Shown here: positions 1-13,400 of the stretch, one piece after another
How the letters are laid out: every line of letters begins with the position of its first letter
Numbering within the stretch: position 1 is the stretch's first letter
Assembly: GCA_030549335.1 (NCBI GenBank)
Contig: CM060187.1
Coordinates: forward strand, 59,106,203-59,170,202
DNA length: 64,000 nucleotides
Direction: 5' to 3'
DNA from: Pontederia crassipes
Taxonomy: Eukaryota; Streptophyta; Magnoliopsida; Commelinales; Pontederiaceae
The notes under the pieces: generated by a model
The model's database searches: none
Seen by the model: the letters and a program-made list of their open reading frames with translations, nothing else
What the model was told of the DNA's origin: nothing
Translations under genes and position numbers: made by a program

Positions 1-1653
1 TTCTTTTGAGGAAGAATACAATGGTTAAATCTAATCATGTAAGCAAGCCAAAACTCCACTGGTTGTACCATTTCGGGAGAGTTTTGGCCCAACCAACCTA
101 TTCTACGTAGGTTTATCCATTATGTTGATCAAACTGAAACCCGAAGCCAAACAAAAATATTTCATTACAGTTGGTCCAATTTGCAAGGAAAGAAACAAAG
201 CAAAATGGAATACTGAAACTCAAAATTAGTTCCTTTCCCTCATGCCCTGGTTTATAGCCTTACAGCTTGTATACAAGTTGGGAGTGGAACATTGCCTGAA
301 ATTTGTTTAAGTTCGGTGAGAATCTCTTTCCTGTAAATGAACAAAATTTCTATGGTTCTTCCATCACTTCTCCCATTCTGGTCCAGTTTGATATATCTCA
401 AAGGGTTCAAACAAGGTTTTGATACAATTAGATTCATTTTGCTTAGCAAAGAGTAAAAGAAGGAACGATTTTTTCTTTATAGTATTGAACATACCCAAAA
501 TATTTTTCACACACAATATTATCCTCTTCCTTTTTTCCTAATGGCCCAAAGTACCAATAGTGGCACCAATACCATCCTGTATCTGCCGGATATGCATGTC
601 TAGAATGACTACCACATTCAGAAACTCTTGTAAGAGACTCATTAATAGTACATTGGCTCAGCCACATCTCCCCACTGTTCACATAAAAAAAATCCTATGA
701 AGTCCATCTTATAGCAGAACCTGCTGTCGATCATGCCTTGTACATCTGGTAACAATTCTTCCTCATTGACGCAACCAAGAATAGTTTATTATCTTTAAAT
801 TGACAACATGCCTTCTGTTGAATCAAGTAATAATCCAAGATCAGATCACTTCCAGGTCTTGAACTCCATGAAGTAAATAAACCTCACATACACTGCACCG
901 TGCTGAATAGTGAAAGCCAATCCGACTGTCACTTTTTAGGAAAAGTTCAATTGTGTTCGTTTGATGTGTCAGGATATATACCAATGAATTAAAGGTGGTG
1001 ACGGAGCTCAGCTGCCCGTTCAATAATGCTAATAAAAATTGAGGCATCCATCCCCCTTGCAGAATATGCATGGAGCCTGACCAGAAACACCAGTAGCACA
1101 AGAAAAGTAATGAAACTTGGGTGGCACAGGAAGCCGACTATGGAATCCATGATAAGTCACCCATTCTAGGAAGTCCTATGTTTATCAAGATTGTTCATTG
1201 GCTTAGGCGCTTAGCCCAAAATGCAAAAAAAAAAAAAAAAAAGAAAAAAAGAGTGGCACAGGAAGTCAGGATGGTCTAAAATCACTATATTTTTGTTTCT
1301 TCTTCCCTTCATCTTTTCAAGTTTTTAATTGCTATGCATGTACAGCATGGCAAATGTTGTAATATGTCAACTGTGAACGAGAACTAGGATTGTTTGCCAC
1401 ACCTCCATCCTTTGAATCAGTAACATGTTTCAATGTTCTTTATTACACTTGCACATAAAAAACGACACTGCGATTGTGAATCACACCATAGGAATTGTTC
1501 GGTTCAAAGACATAAATGTACAAATACATAAAACGGAATAAACAAGAATAACCCATGAAATACCAAAAAGAGTTGTGGTCAGACCAAGAGAAATACTTCC
1601 AAGCATCATCATATTGACAATGAAACCTCAATGCATTAAGAAAATGAACTCAC
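1..1653. other. SIZ1 intron at the window edge
   Basis: No SIZ1 exon is visible here, so the intron after 1654 runs to base 1 or further. Open frames on the minus strand at 252-449, 443-682 and 841-1101 do not match SIZ1 or any family I recognise. They are probably remnants or chance. A poly(A)-tailed retrocopy sits at 1134-1252. Confidence 0.5.
1134..1252 (+). mobile_element. Poly(A)-tailed short retrocopy with 13-bp target-site duplication
   Basis: A 119-bp segment ends in a run of 18 A, G, then 7 A. It is flanked by the direct repeat gtggcacaggaag at 1121-1133 and 1253-1265, an exact 13-bp match. This is the mark of target-primed insertion of a SINE or a truncated transcript copy. The body has no family I can name. 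Confidence 0.7.
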
Positions 1654-2764
1654 CACGGGCCCATCATCTCTACCATTAATTCCCAGCAGTTGTGATGGTG
1701 CCCTATTCACTACACGGACTGGAACACCTGTTGCCAAATAAAAGACATGCAACTGTAGTTCTTTCTACACTAAAATAACCAAGCCAAAGACACTTGCTCA
1801 TAGCAGGGGATAATCGTGCATATGAGTTCTTTGATATGCTTTTCAAAGTTAATTTTTATAAATATCCAAAGCAGAAACAATCCACTCTTTATTCACTCGA
1901 GAAGCAGAATCTTAGAAGAGTATTAGACAACAAAGGAAGAATATCATCAAACTTATTCTGGATACAACACAGTTTCTTTGGCATTATTTATTTCATTAGT
2001 CTTTAACTGCTAGAATTAGGGGATACGTTTACCTTGTGTTCTTGTTTATAACTTATAATGAAAATATTATAACAATTGGATGATGGCATTATTTATTTCA
2101 TTAGTCTTCAACTGCTTGCACTTAGGGGATACTTTCACCTTGTGTTCTTGTTTATAACTAATAATGAAAATATTATAACAATTTGATGACCACAATCATC
2201 ATACAAAAAATTGTCAGAAAACAGAAAATATTAGGTACAGTCTAGTCGGCAACACAAACAGAAAGCATTACACTAGCTAACTATGAAAAGTTGTGGAGAA
2301 CAAATTTGATCCCACAACCTATAGTGTTTATATTGTTAAAATTTCATTTCCATGCCTCCGTATTGAATAGGAAGAGAGAAGAAAGAGCAAAATCTCAAAA
2401 ATAAAATGACATTAACAAGCTACACATGTGCGTGCAACGCACAGGTTGTACCGAGTTCAAGGCCTTCCAGGCCTGGCTAGACAACAGACAATTAAACAAA
2501 GAGAATGATAGTATTATAATCTTTGTTAATCCTTTAACACAGTGGCGATTCCACTGATATAATATTCCAGATTACAGGAAATCTTATGTATGCTATTAAT
2601 TTTCAATGTGCAGGAACAATTCTTTATTTTTTCTTTTCTTTGTGAGAGCCAGTATAAATTTGTCAACTCAATATTGTGACCTCAAGATCAGGAATGTCAG
2701 ATATTAAAATAGAACACCCTAAAAAGAAAAGAACATTAATGCTGGGGAAAAGGAAAAAATACTT

Positions 2765-2802
<38 letters not shown>

Positions 2803-4489
2803 TAGTAAAAAAATTTTGGAATTAACATTATGATAAAAATGGACAAAATAACTCCCGTGATTGGAATAATGGTTCCTCCATACCATTAACTTGCAACTCT
2901 GTATGCTGTGGCCATTGCATCCTAAACGGGACCTTATCATTTAGCAACAGGCACCAAACCTGCAACCATGATGAAATAAACCAGGATATGGCATCCTTAT
3001 GAATTAAACGGGTAGAATATAAATTGAAGAAATTTCCATTAATAGTCACATGGCAACGCATTAATGATGAAATTGATGCCTCTTTCTTTCTTTATTTAAA
3101 ATGATGACACAAAGCTTTCCAAGGAAAGAATACACAGTTTATTTGTTCACCAAATCAACTACTTGTCAACATAGAAGAGAGAGAGAGGAGTTAACCATTT
3201 TTTTTTAAAGAGAAGAGCTTAAAAGATAAGAATAGGAGGAAAAAGTTCAGTGAAATGTCATTAGGCTAACTAAAATGTCATGAAAAAAGTTTTACAGTGT
3301 TTTTTTTTTACATTTTTGTGCTACACCAAATGACTATAACTTAGTTTCTGCTCAAGGACTTCCTCTTTTCCTATCCTCATCTACTATTTTCAATCATTCA
3401 CAAGTCATTTAAGCAACGAAACAAACTTTAACATAACAGAGAATATATTAGAAATACACAAAATAATAATAAACATGATGCTAAAAATCCAAATTCACAC
3501 AAGAAAAAAAGTTCATAAGACCACATAAATGTCCTTATGTTGAAGAAACAGAAATACCATTATGTTGAACTCATGATTGGATGAAGATGAGATGCAAGAA
3601 CAAAACAATGACAAAGAATATAAGCTACAGTGAATCCCCGGAAAATATTTAACACCAATACTATTTGTCAGGATGCAGACCCTCCATCGAAATAGGACAA
3701 TTAGAAGATGTCTTCTCCAGACTACTATTTGTCAGGATGACTACAAACTTTGGTAGCCATCTGTTAGTATTAGAAAACTAATGTTGTAAAATATAAATGT
3801 CGGGGAAAACCTAGAAGAAACAAGATATGATGCAAGCAAAAGACCTAATGGGAGTAGTCTATTAGTGGATCACATTAAAATATAAAAAGGAGAAAGGGGA
3901 GACCAATGTGTGGAGAAAAGAAAAAGGACATAAAGTAAAAGTACCAACAAAGAACAATACAAAATCCAACCTGTATATCATATTCAGGTTTCTGCAACAT
4001 TTCTTTATCTGCTCTTGATAACTGAAACGTTTTTTCCACAGTCTGTATTGTATTTGGACTGTGAACACAATAAAAAAAATGACAGAATGAGCACAACTAT
4101 ATCAGCGAAACAACAGTGCTAACAGGACCAATCATAAGGTTGCTAGACTTTCTAGCAGCGAGTGTGATAACTAAAAATGCCCAAGTACAACTTATGTTAA
4201 ACCAAATTGAATGTTTAACAGAACTTATGCTACTAGTTCCCAAATATATTTCTCTCACGGGATGGGAGCATGCCCCATTAGATAAATGTTTCCTCTCTAA
4301 CAATGAGAAGGGAGAGAAAACAAATATGAAAATGTCATGGGGCCATTTATGTTGTAAGTTGTAACCTTATGATTTTTTATTTTTTTGAGGGAGTGTTGTA
4401 ACTTAGGATTGAGAACTCACTCATTATTTATGACCCCATGTGTAATCAACCTCACGGGAAGTAGAGGATGCCCCATTGTCACCCAAAAT
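1654..4489 (-). CDS. SIZ1: SIZ1 exons covering PHD-PINIT linker and start of PINIT
   Basis: Four exons (4421-4489, 3971-4058, 2884-2959, 1654-1727) encode [14 protein letters not shown], then [18 protein letters not shown], then [18 protein letters not shown], then [20 protein letters not shown]. These are the signature blocks leading into and through the first half of the PINIT domain. Each border has consensus GT-AG and the phases agree: 2, 0, 1, then 0 at 1654. Confidence 0.9.
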
Positions 4490-7400
4490 CTGTTAAAACA
4501 AGATAAAATGCATCAATTATAGAACGTAGAGATGATAAAATATGGCAGCAAGGAACCGAAGTCAAATCTTGGTCCAAAAAGAAGAAACAAAACTGCATTT
4601 TCTCTAAAATGAATATTAACTTTTTGTGACAAATGTAATGTTATCAAGTTACTAGTGATCATAATCTTAAGTATAAACATGTCAAGAAGACAACACGCAA
4701 TAAGATATGGAAATGTTGCATTGCCCTAATCATCAGAAATTTGTGGGCACTGATAATGCTCAAAAAATAAGAACTGAGGGGAGGAAACAAACACATGGTC
4801 AAAGGTTAAAGGCTTCAAGAAAACATGTTCCAAATGATGATATTGTTTCTTAGTAAGTGAAGATATCCATGAAGATTACAATCGAGAATTACAGTGACAA
4901 ATGCAAGCTATGCATCAATTGCAACATTTGGATTCTGTTCTAGTCAAGGAATAAGGTTTTAAGGAAAACATTTTCTTCATTCTTCTGTGCAGATTACTAG
5001 AAAATCTTGGTTAACAAAAAATATTTTCTGATAACTAAGAAGTTGCACACGTGTAAATAATTTTTGAGAAAAAAGAATAACTGTAGCCTCCATAAGATAG
5101 AGAAACACTTTCGGATCTTTTACTCTCTTAGTATTTAAAATGTTTTCAATTGCATGTCCAAACACAAGAACACTAATTATTTTCCCGAAAAACATAATTA
5201 TTTCTCTCAAATTTATTCGAAGAAACAAGCACAACCTAGATGGTCTATGATATTGTATGGGATCAAAATTCTAGCAAAGATGCCATACATTTTACATCCA
5301 AGACGATGTCAGGCATAAAATATATAAATGCATTCTTAATTCAAAAATAAATACGAGTTCTTGAGAGATGTGAAGTAAATAGGGAATTTTACATAACATA
5401 CAATACAAATGTCTAAAAACAACAAAATCTTTTTTGAAGGGTTAAATAAATAATTATTGAGGGATATTTTTATTAAAAAAAGAGGCACGAAGCAACTTAC
5501 GGGTCTGCTCTGTTAATCCTGCATATTTCACAATAAAAATGAGGAAAACCAGGTATGGCACTTTCCGCAGGTTTCTCAGGTATGATTACACAAACAACAT
5601 GTTGCCATACACGACATCGAGAATCTACACACTGCCAAATCACAAAATATTACTGCTGTGAAAACTATCATCAAATAGTGTAGAAAGAAATTAAGAACAG
5701 AAAGAACATAGCAGCTACTAAAATAATCTAATCAATCGCTTATGATCACATACTAAAATCATGTAAATGTAAAGAAAAACTTAAAGATGGACATATTCCA
5801 ACAAATAGGGTCAAGTTCAAGTTTTAACTTATCGGCAAAGTCCACTAAAAAAAAACTTCCTCCTCAAAAACAAATATCAGCAATTTTTTTAGAGCGAAAT
5901 ATCAACAAATATAAACATCTCTAAGCTTGTGAATGTCACATGCTTTCCATTTTCTGGAAATTTTCTTCGACTTTATCAAGGAAAATATAAAGAAAAGGTT
6001 GTACTTGTTTCATGAAAATAAACTATGTCTACATGCATTTTTTGGAAAAACAAATCTTGTTCTCCAATGTCGGATTATATATCAAAACATAAGTTACAAA
6101 ATATTAATTATTTTATATATTGTGACACGGATGGGAGTGTGAGAAATGTTTCTTCCTTCCTTTTACGAGAAACAATTTCCCCAAAGTTGTCTTGATCAAA
6201 TGGAAAATTTTGTTGTTGACCATTTTTTTCTAATTGGAAAATATTTTTCAACTTTTTAATCCCAAACGAAGAAAACCTAAATTTTTGGGCAGATGACATC
6301 TTTGGGGAGTGTTGACAATTTAAAAATACACAAGGAGTGTTAAGTTGGTACTCAAGTCTCATGGTCTTTTCTTTGGCACTCGTTGCAGGTCCAAGGTTTC
6401 CGGAGATCAGGATCACCTGGTCAACGGAGCATGGTCGGACGGTTAGGTGCAGCCGCAGAGGGGGTTCAGCAGGGCTGCCCAGTGGTACTATGTTCTTCGT
6501 ATTGGCCATAAACACCCTTGCCAAGTGCGCCCAAGAATCTTGTACGGTCGACTTATTTAGGAGCTTTGCTCGGAATTTTGTCCCCCTCCTCCAGAATGCT
6601 GATGACAGTATTCTTCATCGAGTGCTCTGACCAGGAGGTTAGGTGGGTGGCCATGGTGGATATTTTTGGCACGGCGTTCGGCCTCCAAATTAACCGTGCC
6701 AAGTCTTCCTTCATCCCGACATTTACAAAAGTCCCCACCCGATGTGCAACTGAGCTTCACACTCCGACCGGTAGAGTACCGATTACATATATGGGTCTTC
6801 CAATCTCCGACCGCCACATCAACTCCGGGGGGTGGACCCCGGTTATTGAGTGACTAGAACATAGGCTTCACGTATAGAATTCACGACTGCTTTCACGTGG
6901 AGGTCAGCTCATACTACTCAAATCCAGTTCTCTCAGCGCTCTCGATCTCCTATATGTCGGTCTTTTGGATGCCCACCCAAGTTTACTAACACTTGGATTC
7001 CTTGAGGAGCACATTCTTTTGGCGGGGGTGCGGACCAAACCGACGGGGTCTTCACCTAGATGTCTCAAACAGCATCTTCTGACCTACTTCACAGCCACCA
7101 ACTAGGCACTCCTTCCTCAGTGGGTGGGGCGGATTTTGAAACCCGAGGATGGGCTTATGGTGCACAATGTTTGCCACCTGGCAAGACCTGTCTTGGAAAA
7201 CCTGGATCATTCTACCACAAGGAGACTCTTCCTTGCCCCACATGTCCGCCCATTCATGGTTCCCTCGCTCGGCTCTGAGGAGGCATTTTCATTTTAGCAG
7301 TAGGAAATTGGTTTCCAAGGGACTTGCTGGCGGCGGCAACATTGTGGGCCCTGGCTGCTAACCTTGGTGCCTCGGTGAGTGTCTGAGGTCAGCAACCTAG

Positions 7401-10400
7401 GCTCCGGCTCATGGACCCACCTCTTTGCATCTCCACTCTTGGAGCAACACATTTCAGAGCTTGTGTCACTTCATCAGAGCATCGCCCTTCCGCCCGGACC
7501 CCTCCAGATGGATGGACTTGGCTTTCGGAGTCCTTTGCTCGTAGCATCTACCTTCGCTCTCTTCGTACCACTATGGTACTCCTCAGGACATATAGCAGAC
7601 TTATTTGGCATTCTCATGTATCATTGAAAGTTACGATTTTTACTTGGCTCATGCAACGAGATAGACTCTTTGCCAGAGTGTAGAAGCGAGATGGACACCC
7701 CACATGCCCACACTAATGCATTTTGTGTCCAACGTGGCAAGGCGAAGGACATCATCCACCTATTTTTTGAGTGTCCAATGTCCCAAGAGGTCTGACGATA
7801 GTTGAGCATGGTGGGCATGGTGGGCATCTTCTCATCCACCCCGACAACATTTTGGCAGCCACTCCATAGTTTCGCAGATACATCGTGGTCCCCTGGTCGT
7901 CGCAGATACAGAGGGCAACGGATTTCCTCCACCTCTGACTCGTTGGCGAGCCCATTGGATGCCACCCGGAGCTCTCGATCATCCGCACGGCTGTCGTCGC
8001 CAGCGTCGATGCCTCCCCGCCATTCCACCTAAGCTGTATTACTCCGGCGCTTTGGTTTCTCATTCCTGGTTCCCCTTAACAGCGGGAAGCTCTCGCCTCG
8101 CCGTCCCCTGTAGCGCCGGACTGCTACATTCGCTGGCGCCCTGGCAGGAGGAAGATGGTGCGCTGCCTGCACCGGCGCCAGTCAGAATGGTAGTCGATAT
8201 CCTCGGTCTCCCTCTCCACCTCCTTCAACCCGATGTCGTTTTGGCCGCCGCCAAAACTTTTGGAACTCCATTGTCCCTTGCCTTGACGACAATGGGGTCA
8301 CCGGACCTGCCTGTGGTTTCCGTCAAGGTCGCCATGCCCGCTGGCGGCCGCCTCCCTTCTTCGGCTAACCTTTGCGTTGGGGAGAACAGTTTCCGGCTCC
8401 AACTCTAGCACATCGGAACCGCTAGGTCGTGGGCCGACGTGGCCGCCGACCGCCCAGCATCGCAACCCGGGAAGTCGCCCCTGCTGCCGCCGCTGCTTCC
8501 GACTCATCACGTGAGCGAGACACGTGGGAACCTGTACGATACCACTTTAATTCAAACACCACCACACTCCAAACCAGTGTTGTCAAAAATGCGTGCTAAC
8601 TCGTAAAAGCGTACGACACCTTTGCATTTCGTGCTCGATCTCACCTGGAAATGTTTTTGGCCAGCACATGGTAGGATCGCGTGCTGGCCCATAGGATCGG
8701 TGGACAGGCACTCCACCGATCCAACAATACTTTTTTTTATGTTTTATAAGCGTGACAGGCACTCATCTCTTCCTTTTTGTTTGCTGTCTGCCGCTGTGCC
8801 CTGTCGCCACCACCACTGTCTTGCTGCCGCCGCTCACTGCTGCTGTTGCCACTGTTGCTCGTCTGCTGCTCTCGCTGGTACCGCTGCCGCGCTGCTGTCC
8901 TAATGCTGCCGCCAGTGACCTAACAGGTTCCTCCCCCTCCCTCTCTCGTGCTTTCTCTCTCTCCCTCTCCCTTCTCTTCCCGCACTCTCTCCCTTTCTCT
9001 TTCTCCCCTCGTCCTCTCTCGCCCTTTCTCTTTTCCTCCCCTCTCCCTCTATCACTTTCTCTTTCTCTCCCTCTCCCTCTCCCTCTCCCTTTCTCTTCCG
9101 TACCGTCCCCCTTTCTCTTTCTCCCCTCTTCCTCTCTCACCCTTTCTCTTCCCACACGAGAATATGTTTTTATTTCTCCTTTTCTCTTTCTCTCACTCTC
9201 CCTTTCTCTCTACAAATCGATGCAGGTTCTTTTTTTTCACGAACCCAATAGTTCTCCCCATTGGTGGACAAGGGCCTTGGGTACCTTTTTACTTTCTATT
9301 ATGTTAGAAATTTGAAACTTTTTTATATTTCTACTATGGTTAATATTTGCTTAACAAAGCGGAATCATCAATTGCTTTTAATATTCTGAATTTATTATTG
9401 TGTTAATTTTTTATATATTAATAATGAAAGTTATTTATTGATGTGTTAATTTTTTTCATGAATTAACTATATTGATGTGTCTGTTGTTATTCTGTTAGTA
9501 TTACAATTTGTTAAGGTCGTGAATTAATATATATATATACACACACACAAGTAAATAGGTATTAACATCATGAAGTGTGATGTTAAAATTATAAATTTGG
9601 ACATGTAATATTGCATTTTGTACTTACAAGTTCAAAGAGAATTTGCATTTCACTACTAATATTTATATATATTATTATATATTAATATATACATTTAATA
9701 TTAAAAAATAATCTGGTAGAATCGGCCATATCGTGTTACGTGTTCACGATTTACGAGTTTTTCCGGCCCTCCGTGTCAAGTCCGTTTTACGTGTTTGACA
9801 ACATTACTCCAAGCCAGCTGTCGGGCCCAGTCAAAATCCTTTTTCCCAATCCTCCCCTCTGCTGCCACATCCTGCCACGTCCCCCAACCACCCATGCAAC
9901 TCTGCCAATCGGAGCCGCCCTCTTACCCACGAACCCGAATCCAACCAAACCCGATATCAGACCCGAACCCTCCCTGACAACCGGCCCAGGCCCCTGAGCC
10001 ACGCCACAGTCAGCAACCAGATCCCACCCAGATGCCAACCTTCTCCGAAGCCAGTCAGCAATCAGATCCCACCCAGCAACCAGATCTAGCTGATTAGGAT
10101 GAAATAAGATATGGATGTACTACAAATGGTGTGTCTCCATGTGCGTGTGTGTGTGTTTGCACGCACAAGCATGTCTGTGTGTGGGTGTGTGCGCATGCAT
10201 GCCTGCGTGTGTGGCTGAGGGTGGAGGAGGGGGTGTATGCATGGGCGTGGTCATATCAATGTGTGTGTGCGCTTGTGCGTGTGCATGTACCCACGTGCTG
10301 AGCTTGTGTTGTGTGCGTGCGCCTGTGGGTGGGTGGGTGCATGTGTATGGGTGCTCGCTTGCGTGCGTGAATGTGCGCACGTTCAGCATGTATTATGTGT

Positions 10401-13400
10401 GTGCTACATGTGTGTGGCACACGTCTGTGTGTGAAGGGAAGTTAAATTTTGATTTCCTTTCTCTTTAGTTGAATAAAAAAAATTAATGAAGAGAAGGGAA
10501 AATGTTAACTTTATCTTTCCTCCAAATGACTTAAAAATAATTTATCCCAAATTAAGACCGTGTGATTTTCTCGATTCCTTTTTCTTCCCTTCCATTCCCC
10601 TCAATTTCTTCCTAATACCCAAACCTATTAAATTTAATGAGTTAATTAAACACTCTAAAATCCATCTACTTTAGCTAGGGAGTGAACACATGTAAAAATA
10701 TTTCATTTTGACACCATCACCATATCAAGATATTTTTGTGCAATAGTAACTTTTGGATTTAATACATTTGAATGGCTGGTACAACTGCTTAATTTAAACT
10801 CAACTAAATCAATTTTGGAACTAATATGGTAGTGTCACTTTCTCAAAAGAAATATATAGTCGTGTCACATTGCTCTACATAGTTGTCATGAGAGTCCGAG
10901 GAGGACTTTGATCATCTTTTCTTTGGTTGCACGATATCTTTTCTTTGTCTCGAGAGTTTTGGTCATGGGTGGGTCGCAGCTGACGTGGCAAGTTTTGTTG
11001 GCATCTTTGTTGGTAGGTGTCTGGTCCATTTGACTTTAGTGCAACTGGATCTTTTTTTATGGGGCGCAGGGTCTCATTGATACTATTGCATTTCATGCTT
11101 CCTTTCTTCTCCGGGAGTGGGGTTTCAGTTAGCTTTTGTAGATCCCTCATGTGTTGGCGCCCTCTTCTTGAGAGCTTACTTCTGTACATGACATTTGATC
11201 CTCCAGTTATATACATACCTGAATGACAACCACAAATTGTGGGAGTCATCCTTTCTTCTCTCAAAAAATTAGTTGTCACTTACATTTGACACTTCAAAAC
11301 AACATGTGCTATTTTAGAGAAAATAAAACACAGACTGATTTATCCAAAAATTGACTGAATTAGTGAAATTATCATTTCATAGTTTTTTGAAGAAACTAAC
11401 AAACCACCTACTATCTCCTCCCAAAAAAAAACACCTACTAACAATGTTGCTCACATGCTGGCCAATGACAGTGCTAGCAATACTGAATAATTATCATTGC
11501 AGCAAATGAAAAGAAAGGTTGTTAATTTTTTCTCAACAAGAGTAAAAGAGTCATTTCACTTTTTTTTTAAGGGTAATAATTTCCATTTATTCCATTGAAA
11601 CATTTTTATGTGCTAAATGTCTTTTGAGAAGGAAAAGAACAGTTGCTGGTTTGTTCAAACCTCGTATCTTACTGACATATATGCATGCAATGTTAAGAGA
11701 TATGTGCCAGTTACATGACACTATCAGGATAATATGGACTATGGAGATACATTTACATTTTGCAGCACCGTGGGCCAATGCCGAGTGTTTTCCTAGAGCT
11801 TTTGTTTCCAGCAGCGCTGGAGATGCAGGTGGTACAGACATGGAGCTGCTTGATGCCAAAAGGTTGGGAAACCTTGGGGCTGGGACCAGAGGGGCACCAA
11901 TAACCTTCCCTGCCACGCCAAGCAGTTCCTCTGACTGCAGACAACAACAACAACAACAAAGCCTTATCCCACTAGGTGGGGTCGGCTACATGGATCGTAC
12001 GACACCATTCCGCTCTATTAGTAACCAAACCTTTCGGTATATTATTCACCAATAGATCTTGCTCTATTAGTTCGCCAAGTGTCCGCCTTGGCCTCCCTCT
12101 CCCTCTTTTAATCGGACTCCAGATTATTTAATCTACTCTTCTTACTGGCGCATCTAATGGTCTTCTCTGAACATGACCAAACCATCTCAAACGATTCTCT
12201 ACCATTTTCTCACTAATAGGAGCCACTCCGACTCGTTCACGTATATGGTCATTCCTCATCTTATCTAATCTTGTATGACCACACATCCATCTCAGCATCC
12301 TCATTTCGGCTACCCCCACTTTACGTTCATGTTGTTCCTTCATAGCCCAACATTCACTACCATATAACACTGCCGGTCTTATAGCAGTACGATAGAATTT
12401 TCCTTTAACTTTATTGGGTACTTTTCTATCACAAAGAACTCCAGCGACTTTCCTCCACTTACACCAACCAGCTTGAATTCTATGATTAACATCGTCATCA
12501 ATCTCACCATCTTGTCTTACAATTGATCCTAAATATTTAAACTTTGTCACTTGAGGAATTATATCCTCCCCTAGCCTAACTTCCAAATCGTCTCTAAGTT
12601 GTTTATTTGTGAAATTGCTATGCATATATTCTATTTTATTCCTACTTAAACAAAAACTCTTTGACTCCAACGTATTTCTCCATATTTTCAATTTTGTATT
12701 AATCTCTTCTCTTGAATCCGCTAAAAGTACTATATCATCCGCAAATAGCATGCACTTAGGTACCTCCTCTGTGATACTCTCGGTTATAGCATCGATAACT
12801 AAGTTAAATAGATACGGGCTTAAAGCTGATCCTTAATGTAGGCCAATTCCTATAGGAAATTCATTTATCTCACCTCTGGGTGTCCTAACCCTAGTCAATG
12901 CCGCATCGTACATATCTTGTATTACCTTAATGTAGGCAACACTCGCCCTCTTCTTTTGCAAGGCTTTTCAAAGTACATCCCTTGGTACCCGATCATACGC
13001 CTTCTCTAAGTCAATGAAAGCCATATGTAAGTCTCTTCTCCTACTTCAATACTTCTCCATCATCCCCCTTAGTAAATAAATCGCCTCTGTAGTGGATCTT
13101 CCTGGCATGAACCCAAATTGTCTCTCAGAAATACTAGTCTCCATTCTCAATCTATGCTCAATCACTTTTTCCCATAATTTTATTGTGTGACTCATAAGTT
13201 TAATCCCTCTATAATTTGCACAATTCTGAATATCCCCTTTATTTTTGTAAATTGGAACTAATGTACTTAATCTCCAATCATCACGCATCTTTTTCGACCG
13301 TAAAATCTCATTAAATAATTTACATAACCACAACACACATTTTTCTCCTAAACATTTCCAAACTTCAATAGGTATACCATCCGGTCCAACGGTTTTACCA

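Noticed and set aside
6108-6524. 138-residue minus-strand frame at the edge of the L1 fragment
   Set aside because: It is the antisense shadow of the L1 RT on one side and AT-rich intron on the other.
8752-9315. Long open frames on both strands in the CT-rich tract
   Set aside because: They are Ser/Leu/Pro or Arg/Glu/Gly repeats created by the CT/GA sequence, with no domain and no splice context.
10115-10468. Cys/Val-rich and His-rich open frames
   Set aside because: They follow directly from the GTGTGC minisatellite. The apparent CxCxC pattern is a repeat artefact and not a metal-binding protein.
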